Assembly: GCF_000374045.1 (NCBI RefSeq)
Contig: NZ_KB893335.1
Span: 1 to 51,714 of the forward strand
DNA from: Segetibacter koreensis DSM 18137
Lineage (GTDB): Bacteria; Bacteroidota; Bacteroidia; Chitinophagales; Chitinophagaceae
Length of the DNA: 51,714 bases
Direction of reading: 5' to 3'
Part shown: in pieces, positions 35,004 through 43,274 of the stretch
Numbering within the stretch: the first letter of the stretch is position 1
Layout of the letters: each line of letters opens with the position of its first letter
Notes under the pieces: generated by a model
Databases searched by the model: none
What the model was told of the DNA's origin: nothing
What the model saw: only the letters and a program-made list of their open reading frames with translations
Translations under genes and position numbers: made by a program

Positions 35004-35132
35004 GCATAACGGTAAACGCGTTTGTGAAGGAGTGGCATTTGGAATTCGTCAGTTTCACTCTCGCTTTGCAGTTTATTAAAGTTTTGCTGTTCAATTTAGC
35101 ACTTCAGCTCTTTTACAAACGCTATGTTGTGC
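35004..35132 (-). repeat. Long imperfect inverted repeat, attC-like
   Basis: GCATAAC (35004-35010) faces GTTGTGC (35126-35132), and inside them GCGTTTGTGAAGGAG (35018-35032) faces CTCTTTTACAAACGC (35108-35122), 13 of 15 pairs. The 7- and 3-base spacers, asymmetry and 129-nt length resemble the R/L box layout of integron attC sites, although the core 7-mers do not fit RYYYAAC/GTTRRRY exactly. It lies 15 bp after the stop of the cupin gene, the place where attC sits in a gene cassette. It could be some other folded intergenic repeat. Confidence 0.4.
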
Positions 35133-35146
35133 GTTCGAGCTATTGT

Positions 35147-35482
35147 TTATTTGTCTTTATAAATCATTCCATACTTTTTCTCTGTTGCTGCATATTCTTC
35201 CGCCGTTCTTTCCTTAGTTGCCATTCCAGTGAGCGTACCATTCTCTATAAAATATTCTTCGAAACCGGCCGGTGAATACTGGAAAACCATTTGCAGATTT
35301 TCGTTGCCGGTATTGTCCAACCCATGCCAAGTGTCCCTAGGAACAAAAACGACATCTCCGGTATTTACCTTAATAGTGTCTTCATCTAAGGTTAAGGTGC
35401 CTTCCCCTAGTTGCACAGCTCCGTCAATAATATCTTTTTTCCTTGGCGGTATGACATATAATGATAACCTGGTCAGGCTGGT
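35147..35482 (-). pseudogene. Cupin-domain protein lacking its N-terminal part
   Basis: The open frame reads LYVIPPRKKDIIDGAVQLGE, GTLTLDEDTIKVNTGDVVFV, PRDTWHGLDNTGNENLQMVF, then FEEYFIENGTLTGMATKERT to a stop. PGDVVFVPxxxWHxL is the second cupin motif. The first motif, with its metal-binding HxxxE, is missing: the sequence jumps from PPRKKDI to GAVQLGEG. No ATG exists after the in-frame stop just upstream of LTSLTR; only a GTG inside the domain (35416) could start it. It looks like a remnant of a small cupin gene. Confidence 0.6.
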
Positions 35483-35626
35483 TAATTAGTATGTGGCGAT
35501 CTACTATTTGCTCTGATAATTGTTTGATCAGGGGGAACAATGCATTTTGTAACATAGTTCGCACCGCATGTTCTATTACATCTACCGTTACTTAATTTAT
35601 CAAAGTTGTTACACACCAGCCGTCCC

Positions 35627-36868
35627 TTACTCGTATGATAAGCCAGACAACTTACGCTCTAACGTACCCATATCCGCGCTCACTTTATTCTCAAGCACCT
35701 TCGCATAAATTTGAGTGGTTGTAATTTTTGAATGACCTAACATATTGCTTACCGTTTCTATTGGTACGCCATTAGTAAGCGTTATCGTTGTAGCAAACGT
35801 ATGGCGAGCCATATGAAATGTAAGATTTTTCCTAATTCCACATACATCAGCAATTTCTTTTAAATAAGCATTAGTTTTAATATTACTGATAACAGGCAGA
35901 AGTTTACCTCTGTTTATACTTTGCTGATCGTTTTTATACTTTTCAATAATTTGAAGGGCTTTTGGTAACAAGGGAATGTTCGATTTTTCATTTGTCTTTT
36001 CGCGGAAAGTATAAATCCATTTTTTACCGTCAATCCCAACTACTAAATTATCAGGAGTCAGTTTTTCTACGTCAACATATGCTAAGCCGGTATAACAAGA
36101 AAAAATAAAAATATCCTTCACTTTTTCAAGCCGCTCTAATTCAAAAATTTTCTTTTCAATAGCATCCAATTCTACCGGCCTTAGAAAAGTTCTGTGGGTC
36201 TTTTCCGCTGTTGCCTCAAATGCTATAAATGGGTCTTTGTCAAGCCAGTTTTTACTTACCGCTCTTGTTGCAATTTTTCTAATTCGTTGAATATGTTTGA
36301 TGATAGCATTTGTACCACATCCCCAGTTTCTTCGTGCATAGCTATCAAACTCCCTTAAAAAGTTTTCGTCTAATTCTTTAAAAGAAATATCTAAACGCCG
36401 ATATTTTTTTACCAGGAATTCTTTTAAATGCCCTAAAGTCACTCTCCAGTTTTTAATGGTTCCAATTGAGAAATCTATATTAACTCTTGCCTCCATTTCC
36501 GCCAGGTATTCTGAAAAAGATAAAACAAGCGTTCTTTGCTTGTGCAAGGAACCTAACAATTCATTTTTAATATCGTCTGCACTCAGGATTTTGCCTTTTT
36601 CAATCAATCCGTTGTAAACTTCTCTTGCACGATGCTCAAATGTTTCAATTGTTTGATTAAGTCTTTTACTCTCTTGAAAGGGACTTTTTACTCTGCCCTT
36701 AGCTGCATTCCATTTGAGAGGATCTACAAACGTTTTGGTAGAAAGCTCCGCTCGTTTGCCATCAAGTGTTATTCGTAAATAAACCGGGGCTTGGCCATCC
36801 TTGTTCGCTTTGTCTCGTCTTAGATAAGAGAGTAGCGAAAATGTGTGTTTCTGTATCATACGTTTCAA
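35627..36868 (-). CDS. Tyrosine recombinase (island integrase)
   Basis: The 413-residue protein has an Arm-binding-like N-terminus (LSYLRRDKANKDGQAPVYLR), a SAM-like core-binding domain (about 100-210) and a catalytic domain. HMAR (His352, Arg355), LGHS (His379) and the nucleophile QIYAK (Tyr388) are present. The first catalytic Arg position reads TGLA rather than TGLR, a substitution known from the IntDOT group of Bacteroidota recombinases. The gene starts 250 bp from the complete tRNA-Arg gene, as usual for integrases that use a tRNA 3' end. It is intact, so excision may still be possible. Confidence 0.9.
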   Translation of the reverse strand: MKRMIQKHTFSLLSYLRRDKANKDGQAPVYLRITLDGKRAELSTKTFVDPLKWNAAKGRVKSPFQESKRLNQTIETFEHRAREVYNGLIEKGKILSADDIKNELLGSLHKQRTLVLSFSEYLAEMEARVNIDFSIGTIKNWRVTLGHLKEFLVKKYRRLDISFKELDENFLREFDSYARRNWGCGTNAIIKHIQRIRKIATRAVSKNWLDKDPFIAFEATAEKTHRTFLRPVELDAIEKKIFELERLEKVKDIFIFSCYTGLAYVDVEKLTPDNLVVGIDGKKWIYTFREKTNEKSNIPLLPKALQIIEKYKNDQQSINRGKLLPVISNIKTNAYLKEIADVCGIRKNLTFHMARHTFATTITLTNGVPIETVSNMLGHSKITTTQIYAKVLENKVSADMGTLERKLSGLSYE

Positions 36869-37062
36869 TTTTTGGTATCTTTTTTAGTCAAAAACGATTA
36901 AAAAAGACGCTTTAAAAGTTTTGAATTTAATAAGCTGAAACGCACTGCTGGTAAGATTTTGAGTGCGATTCGATACCTAAATTTAATTTTTAGAAATAGG
37001 TATCCGAATAGGGCACCAGCAGTTTGATATTATTTGAATAGTTTTGACACGGCTAAAAACAC

Positions 37063-37096
37063 AAAAGCCAGCACATCAATGATTTAGCTGGCTTTT
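37063..37096 (-). terminator. Terminator between tRNA-Arg and integrase gene
   Basis: A 10-bp perfect stem (AAAAGCCAGC at 37063-37072, GCTGGCTTTT at 37087-37096) with a 14-nt loop, followed on the minus strand by a T-rich tail. It ends transcription of the tRNA-Arg gene, which reads toward the integrase, and is of island origin if the tRNA 3' border is the attachment site. Confidence 0.75.
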
Positions 37097-37117
37097 AATA
37101 TGTTTTGAATTGCTATC

Positions 37118-37194
37118 TGGTGACCGCGTAAGGATTCAAACCTTAAACCTTCTGATCCGTAGTCAGATGCTCTATTCAGTTGAGCTACGCAGCC
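37118..37194 (-). tRNA. tRNA-Arg (anticodon ACG), CCA encoded
   Basis: The minus strand folds into a complete cloverleaf of 77 bases. The acceptor starts GGCTGCG and ends CGCGGTC-A-CCA (two G-U pairs). The anticodon stem TCTGA/TCAGA encloses the loop CTACGGA, giving anticodon ACG (arginine, CGN codons; A34 is normally changed to inosine). The TPsiC arm contains GGTTTGAATCC. The 3' 22 bases are repeated at 3578-3599, which marks this gene as the integration target. Confidence 0.92.
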
Positions 37195-37703
37195 AAAAAT
37201 TATCCCTGTTGTTATCAGGATTTGGGCTGCAAATATACAGGTTATTCCTTCTCAACCAAAAACGTTTTTAAAAAATCTACTAACCTTTTTTACATTTCTT
37301 ATTTTAATATTTATATAAGAGTAATAACAAATGTGTATGAGCGGATCACTCATAAAAATATAAACAGTTGTAATGTGATTTTTTTCGCATTCCTCGTCTC
37401 CATACAAACTTCCCGCAGATCCGCTGCTACCAACCAACGACTACTCTTTAATTTAGTAGGGTTTTCTAAATCAGCAACGCATTTATCTTTTAGCTGCGGA
37501 TATCTAAACTTGTTTTATCGCTTGTAACAATCTTATTATAAATCACTTTCTAACTGTGCAGTTGTTTTTTACAATTCCGCCAAATGGGATATATCCAGAT
37601 CATCAAAAGAAAATGGCTGAGATAGAAATCCCAGACCATTACCAATATCTTATGTAAATCAATGATAAGACTTAAAGATTTATGAAAAAGATTGCTGAAA
37701 CGG
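37195..37703. other. Non-coding stretch right of the island
   Basis: No gene or remnant was recognised. It should hold the tRNA promoter and the terminator of the 1509-aa gene. Confidence 0.35.
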
Positions 37704-40700
37704 TCACAATTTTACAAATCGCTTATACACAACCTTATCTCCACTCATTATTTTTATTGTATATACTCCGCTTGTTACTGATGATACGTCAAGCTGTATA
37801 ACTCTTGCAGGTGAATTGTTTGATTGAATAGTTTGAAGCAAAACTCCCGAGGTTGATATAATTAATAGAGTTAGAGGCTTATTTTGTTGCAAACTTCCTG
37901 TATAAATGTTTATAGTATTATTTGCGGGATTAGGAGCAAGTGTTATACCGGCAGTATTACTAATAACACTTTGGCCGTCCAAATTGATAGGCTTTCTATT
38001 TACTGGTGTTGTATTTGCGGGCATTACTTTTATTGTAAGCGTTGCAGATATAGTTTCAGCGCCAGCGTTATCAGTTGCTTTAGCAGTAAAGGAGTAATTG
38101 CCTGCTGCTAAATCATTAAGGGTATACGTATAAGGATTTGTAGCAACAGATTTAATATACGTTGTACCATTATAAAACTTAACATTCCTGATTGCACCAT
38201 CCTTATCTTCCGAACGGACATTTATAGTGATAATTGCAGGCGCAGTATAAGTGGCATTATTAGCAGGACTTATAATGCTAACTATTGGAGGAGCATTGGT
38301 TGTTGCACTAGCCTCGCCTGACGTTTCCCCTTGTCCAACTTCATTCCACGATGTTACTCTGTAATAGTAAATTTTGCCAGGATTTAGGCCAGCGTTAACA
38401 AAGCTGGTTGTAGTGATTTTAGAGCCAATAACCGTATATGGCCCCCCTCTCACCGTACTTCTTTCGATGCTGTAAAAAGTTGCTCCTGTAGAAGAATCCC
38501 ATTTTAAAATTATTTGCCCGTTTCCGCTCGCTGCTGTAAGCATTGGTGCTGGTTTTTTATACCGAAGTAAGGCCTGTAAGAAATAGTAATCTGCATAGCA
38601 AAGAGGAGAATTCACCTCGTAATTTTTAGGTTTGCTTCCTACTCCATGTTTCAATACAAAGTCATTATTAGTCCCAATGGAAGCAGTGTAAGCTGATGAA
38701 GAAATCGATTTTAGAATATTTATGCCATAATTATAATAAGCAGTTTGTTTTTCCGGCACGTACTGGCTCAGTTCTAGTAAAGCGGAGCTTGCAATAGATG
38801 CAGCAGATACATCACGATAGTCAGAGGCATCAAAATCCCAAAAGGGAACTAAATCTTTAGGCATTTTAGGATGCGAAGTGTAGAAATCAGCTATTTTCTT
38901 AGCCATGTTAAGAAACCTGATGTCTTTTGTTTCACGGTAACACATCGTAAAGCCATACAAGCCCCAAGCCTGTCCCCGTGCCCAGTCTGACGAATCATTT
39001 AACCCCTGAACAGTAATTTTAGAAAGCACTTTTCCGGTAGATGGATCATAATCTACCAGGTGATAAGAACTATTGTCGGGTCTGAAATGATTAGCCATAG
39101 TTGTCAGCGCATGGTTTACTGCAATTCTATAATAAGAGAAATCTCCACTAACCCTGGTAGCCCAAAACAAGATTTCAAGATTCATCATATTGTCTATAAT
39201 TACCGGGAAATGATAATTATTCCACGATTTTATACAGCCGACTTTAGGATTATAACGGGAAGCTAAAGATTTTGCTCCCTGCAGCAAGATTGCTTTGTAT
39301 TTTTCGTTGCCTGTCAACCTGTATCCTGCGCCAAAACTCGAATAGAGTATAAATCCAACATCATGAGTTGAAGTATTATATTGCTGGCTGGTCAGTCCTG
39401 CTGTCCATTGCTCTGCTCTTGTTCTCCAGATTTCGTTCCTGGTATTTTCGTACATTAGCCACAGCGATCCCGGGAAAAACCCACTTGTCCAGTCACTTGC
39501 AGTAACCCTTTTAATGGTTCCGTCAGGGTTTGTAGAACGTGGATATGAAGTTTTATTAGCAAATTGTTGCGCTCGCTCCAAATGCCCCATCACGTTATTC
39601 AAAGCCATCTTCGGGTCAAACGTTGTTTGTGCTGTATCTTTTAAGATTTCTACTTCTGTAACAGCATTCCATGAGTTTAGATTATTACCATGACCTACCA
39701 CTCTTACATAACGGGCAGGGGTGGCGGTTATACTATATGTTTCAAAAGCTGTTGTTTTACCGCTACTCTTGCCGGTAAAAACGGTTGTCCAATGAACACT
39801 GTCTACAGATGTTTGAATATCAAACGAATATTGTCTTTCATTGCCTTTATACCAGGCAATGTTTATTGTATTAACCGTTGTTATCGGATCAAAAAAATAT
39901 CTTATCCATTGGTTGTTTCCTAACGCAGACCAGCGGGTATTATAATCCTTATCTAAAGTATTGGAAGCAACATTGCCATCATCTGAACTTGCAATTACTT
40001 TGGCGATATTCACTGTTGCAGGGTTAGTGACAGACACCGGAGTATAAGCTTTGAGGTTAAGAGTTTTTCCATAGATTACTGCGGTTACATCTCTGTCAGT
40101 TTCAATTTTTTTTATTTCACCAACTGCTAATTGCATAACAAACCCGTTGGAAATATTGAAAGTAGCTTCCGGCTTTCCATCATTATTTATATCTATAGAT
40201 GTTCCAACTCCTCCTGCTGCTGTTCTTCCGACATAAATATTTCCCTTTACACTTCCCAGTACTGTTGAAAAATCACCTCTTACACGCGTAAAGCTCTTTC
40301 TTACGGTCTCTGCAGAAGGGTCTGCAGCGCTGCGGGGATAAATAAATGTCACGTTATTCGTGCTCCCGGAAATCATTCTTACAGGTCGCAAGTCACCATA
40401 AGGACTTCTATTAACGGCATCTGTGGCAGTAATAGCCGGCGAAGAATGCAATGCAATAAAATTTTGTTGATCTCCCTGTCCCGGAAATGAAGTACTTGCA
40501 ATATGTGATGTAACACTTGTATTAAGGTTGGTGGCCCCATCAAAAGTTAGTATAGGCCAGGTGATACCAAAATTTGTATTGGTAGATGTAAGTGTTGAGA
40601 GAATGCCATCTGGAGTAATAATAAAATCATTGGTAAAAGTTGGTCCTGTTTTACCACTCTTAGCTTTATATACTACCCTGCAACGGACTAGTAATGGGTG

Positions 40701-42233
40701 AGTAAACTGGGTTGTAAAAAAAGCTTCATAACGCTCCGGTATACTTGCGAGGCGCAACCAGTTGCCATTTTCTAAAAAGGTAGGAGCAAAAGAAACACCC
40801 AATTTATTTACTGTTTCTCTTACACCATCTGAAGGGCCAAGGCGAGAATCCCAACCGGGCCTAGAAAAACGGAGAACTCCCAGGGTAGACCAATATCGTT
40901 CATATTGTACTCCACTCGACCCCCTTAGGCTTACTTGCATGTGCATTCCTCCTGCATTAGCGACTGCTGTTGCTAATTCATTATCTGTTACAATTGTATA
41001 ACCACCTATTTCATTAGGGGCTGGCTGTTCTGTTATTGAACTTTTATGCCTCAGATAATTCTCTGCCATGTGATACATCATGTTACCATTGTAGGTACTA
41101 AAATAGCTGTAGGTTGCATATCCTATCCTGCTTGCAGGGTTAAAATGGTTTTTAGTCACAAAGTAAGTTCCATTAGACTGTCTCCATCTTTCTACACTTT
41201 GAAATGCAAGAGCAGCAGCATGACGATATTGGCCGGCTAAACGAGCGTTTCCTTCCTTATTCGTCGTTTCAGCCATTGTTTCATAACCGCTAGCTAATAG
41301 TATATCATTCCAGGTATGATCGCCACTTCTGCCACCCGTGGCTATCTGGCCTGAGGGCTCTTGAAATAAAAGACTGGATTGGGTTCCCCTTTTTAATAAC
41401 GTCAACATTTCATTTCTGGAGGGTCCGCTGTATCCATCAGCAATCATGGCTAATAAATTACTCCTTCCAACGGACTCATAGGCCCATGTATTTGGATTTG
41501 TGGTATCGTCGTGATAAAAGTTCCATAAATTACTAAGGAAGCGAAATCTTTGAGTATTAATCCAACTATTTTCTATCCAATTAATGGCAGTATCTTTATT
41601 TACATACCCATTTACAGCCCGGCTCCATTCACCTTTCATAGCATACGTTCTCCAATTCTGAGTCCGCGCACTAAGAATGCCTGCTATAGGTTTCGCCATT
41701 CTTGTTTTCCATATTTGCAACTGAGCAGCAGAAACATGAGGAGCATAAAAAGTGATGGCACTGCTAAGAGGGGCGATGAAAAATTCGCCGTGGCCATCAG
41801 GTACCGAGGCAGTTCCCCCTGCGAGATCAGAGGTAGCACTATTCATTGCTGCTACTCCTGCACTTAGTAAATCCACAGCCCGGCCTGTTGATATCAAAGC
41901 ACCCACAGCATAAGCGAAATAAGGCGTAGAATACTGAGTTTCGCGATGAGCATATGAATCTATAATAGCTCCACTCGAATTTTGCAGTTTCGCAATCTCA
42001 CGAACTACCCCTTCAACCTTGGTTAGATAAGCATCTCTTGAAATATTCAGGGCCTTCCAGGCTCTTGCAGTCAAGTGGTAGTTGACATTGGGCAAGCTGG
42101 AAGGAGAAGCGGCTTCCGAAGTAACTATGGTAAACTCATTACTCTTAAGTGACGAGTTAAGTGCAGTAGGTTGTGTATAGCAAAGTTTTAAAGAAGAAAA
42201 AATGATTGTAATGAATAAAATAGAATTTTTCAT
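37704..42233 (-). CDS. Multidomain secreted enzyme: lyase-like module, F5/8C, GH88, FN3, Ig-like, T9SS
   Basis: The 1509-residue protein has these parts. 1-21: signal peptide. About 45-735: a helical toroid-like half followed by a beta-rich half, resembling the layout of PL8/PL12/PL21-type polysaccharide lyases, but no known lyase family was recognised. Its conserved-looking residues include NWRTYAMKGEW (194-203), GGRSGDHTWNDIL (300-312) and VTKNHFNPASRIGYA (359-373). 740-865: discoidin F5/8C (CBM32-like). 870-1230: GH88 unsaturated glucuronyl hydrolase with Asp958 (THDVGF) and Asp1014 (IIDNMMNLE), its catalytic pair, and DSSDWARGQAWGLYGF. 1230-1315: FN3. 1316-1403: Ig-like. 1430-1509: T9SS sorting domain. 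A lyase that makes unsaturated ends and a GH88 that removes them would be coupled in one chain; the polymer is unknown. Confidence 0.85.
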   Translation of the reverse strand: MKNSILFITIIFSSLKLCYTQPTALNSSLKSNEFTIVTSEAASPSSLPNVNYHLTARAWKALNISRDAYLTKVEGVVREIAKLQNSSGAIIDSYAHRETQYSTPYFAYAVGALISTGRAVDLLSAGVAAMNSATSDLAGGTASVPDGHGEFFIAPLSSAITFYAPHVSAAQLQIWKTRMAKPIAGILSARTQNWRTYAMKGEWSRAVNGYVNKDTAINWIENSWINTQRFRFLSNLWNFYHDDTTNPNTWAYESVGRSNLLAMIADGYSGPSRNEMLTLLKRGTQSSLLFQEPSGQIATGGRSGDHTWNDILLASGYETMAETTNKEGNARLAGQYRHAAALAFQSVERWRQSNGTYFVTKNHFNPASRIGYATYSYFSTYNGNMMYHMAENYLRHKSSITEQPAPNEIGGYTIVTDNELATAVANAGGMHMQVSLRGSSGVQYERYWSTLGVLRFSRPGWDSRLGPSDGVRETVNKLGVSFAPTFLENGNWLRLASIPERYEAFFTTQFTHPLLVRCRVVYKAKSGKTGPTFTNDFIITPDGILSTLTSTNTNFGITWPILTFDGATNLNTSVTSHIASTSFPGQGDQQNFIALHSSPAITATDAVNRSPYGDLRPVRMISGSTNNVTFIYPRSAADPSAETVRKSFTRVRGDFSTVLGSVKGNIYVGRTAAGGVGTSIDINNDGKPEATFNISNGFVMQLAVGEIKKIETDRDVTAVIYGKTLNLKAYTPVSVTNPATVNIAKVIASSDDGNVASNTLDKDYNTRWSALGNNQWIRYFFDPITTVNTINIAWYKGNERQYSFDIQTSVDSVHWTTVFTGKSSGKTTAFETYSITATPARYVRVVGHGNNLNSWNAVTEVEILKDTAQTTFDPKMALNNVMGHLERAQQFANKTSYPRSTNPDGTIKRVTASDWTSGFFPGSLWLMYENTRNEIWRTRAEQWTAGLTSQQYNTSTHDVGFILYSSFGAGYRLTGNEKYKAILLQGAKSLASRYNPKVGCIKSWNNYHFPVIIDNMMNLEILFWATRVSGDFSYYRIAVNHALTTMANHFRPDNSSYHLVDYDPSTGKVLSKITVQGLNDSSDWARGQAWGLYGFTMCYRETKDIRFLNMAKKIADFYTSHPKMPKDLVPFWDFDASDYRDVSAASIASSALLELSQYVPEKQTAYYNYGINILKSISSSAYTASIGTNNDFVLKHGVGSKPKNYEVNSPLCYADYYFLQALLRYKKPAPMLTAASGNGQIILKWDSSTGATFYSIERSTVRGGPYTVIGSKITTTSFVNAGLNPGKIYYYRVTSWNEVGQGETSGEASATTNAPPIVSIISPANNATYTAPAIITINVRSEDKDGAIRNVKFYNGTTYIKSVATNPYTYTLNDLAAGNYSFTAKATDNAGAETISATLTIKVMPANTTPVNRKPINLDGQSVISNTAGITLAPNPANNTINIYTGSLQQNKPLTLLIISTSGVLLQTIQSNNSPARVIQLDVSSVTSGVYTIKIMSGDKVVYKRFVKL

Positions 42234-42272
42234 AACTGATGATTATCTGTCTATATAATTTATAGACTCAAT

Positions 42273-42280
42273 CAAAAGTA
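42273..42280 (-). promoter_or_regulatory. Bacteroidota-type -7 element upstream of the 1509-aa gene
   Basis: On the minus strand TACTTTTG fits TAnnTTTG and lies about 40 bases before the start codon at 42233. A -33 TTTG is not clear. Confidence 0.35.
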
Positions 42281-42596
42281 TGCTTCCCCGCTATACGCAT
42301 TAATGATATCCATCATGTGAAATTTTGATATTTCTCATAGTACTCTTTGTAACCGATAGGATTTTAAGGTTGTAGGCTTGTTAATAAAAAAGTAGCATAA
42401 CTAGATTTGTACTGAAAAATAAAACGGCAAAAAAATTCCTTTCTAAAAGAACAAATTTTCCGAAAATATCTTTTCCTACAATTCCGCTAAAAGACGTTGA
42501 TATGCTGACTGAAGCAAGGTTGGCAGCAAAGATGGCAGAAGAACTGCCGAGTGTAAAAATCATTTTGATCCGCTACTATCTCCTGTCCTATTAAGT
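42281..42596. other. Intergenic stretch between the 1509-aa gene and HupE-like gene
   Basis: No intact gene. A plus-strand frame (ISFPTIPLKDVDMLTEARLA, AKMAEELPSVKIILI, about 42455-42590) is protein-like but unrecognised. Confidence 0.3.
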
Positions 42597-43274
42597 TTAA
42601 ATGAAAAATACTCTTTGCACTGTCCAGTAGAATGCAATTGAACCAATAAGTATGGAAAGAGGAATAACTATCCATTTTCTATAATGCTGTTTCTTGCTTA
42701 AGGGAAACAGTATTAGTAAAAAAACAGCCAGGATTATACTTATTTGACCCAGTTCTACACCAACGTTAAAAGAAAGTATGGAAGTGAGAAATTTATTACG
42801 AGGTAATCCTATTTCATTTAGAGAGCTGGCAAACCCCATTCCATGAATCAATCCGAACATGAACACTAGTATTATACGCCACGGTTTAAGTTCTGTAAGC
42901 AACATGTTTTCTACCGCAACAAATAATATAGAAAGGGAAATGATCGGTTCCACAACAGCACTTGGAGCAATAATTATGCTTTTCATACTGAGAGCAAGGG
43001 TAATTGAATGAGCAACAGTAAATGCTGTAGCTTGCCATAGAATAACTTTTATTTTATTGCTGAGCAAACAAAGGCCGATAACAAACAAAATATGATCAAA
43101 TCCTTTAGGAATGATATGAGTAAAACCTAACTTAAGATAGTATAATATTGCATTCTGTATCGGAGCTTTTTCAAGCGCATAATTAATTGTATGAGCAAAT
43201 ACGCTCGAAGTATTTCCTATAAGAAAGAATAACAATAGTAAAAAAGGCAGTAATGTGGAATTTTTCTGCTTCAT
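42597..43274 (-). CDS. HupE/UreJ-family membrane protein
   Basis: The 225-residue protein has a signal peptide (ending SVFAH) and about six membrane helices. The family (PF13795-like) hallmarks are all seen: LGFTHIIPKGFDHILFVIGL, TAFTVAHSITLALS, VEPIISLSILFVAVENM, GLIHGMGFASSLNEIGLP and FNVGVELGQISIIL. The conserved His and Glu residues in these helices suggest metal transport, with nickel or cobalt known for HupE/UreJ. Its ATG overlaps the stop of the TPR gene, so the two are one transcription unit headed by the DUF4331 gene. Confidence 0.88.
   Translation of the reverse strand: MKQKNSTLLPFLLLLFFLIGNTSSVFAHTINYALEKAPIQNAILYYLKLGFTHIIPKGFDHILFVIGLCLLSNKIKVILWQATAFTVAHSITLALSMKSIIIAPSAVVEPIISLSILFVAVENMLLTELKPWRIILVFMFGLIHGMGFASSLNEIGLPRNKFLTSILSFNVGVELGQISIILAVFLLILFPLSKKQHYRKWIVIPLSILIGSIAFYWTVQRVFFI

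Noticed and set aside
35461-35626. Minus-strand open stretch (VTVDVIEHAVRTMLQNALFP) upstream of the cupin remnant
   Set aside because: It reads like part of a gene but matches no family I know and lacks a clear start; kept out of the feature list.
37252-37437. 61-codon minus-strand frame right of the tRNA
   Set aside because: Low-complexity, no family and no start context; the region is better described as non-coding.
37704-39900. Calling the N-terminal module of the 1509-aa protein PL8
   Set aside because: The expected PL8 catalytic neighbourhood (Asn-His-Tyr-Arg order) could not be placed with confidence, so only lyase-like architecture is claimed.
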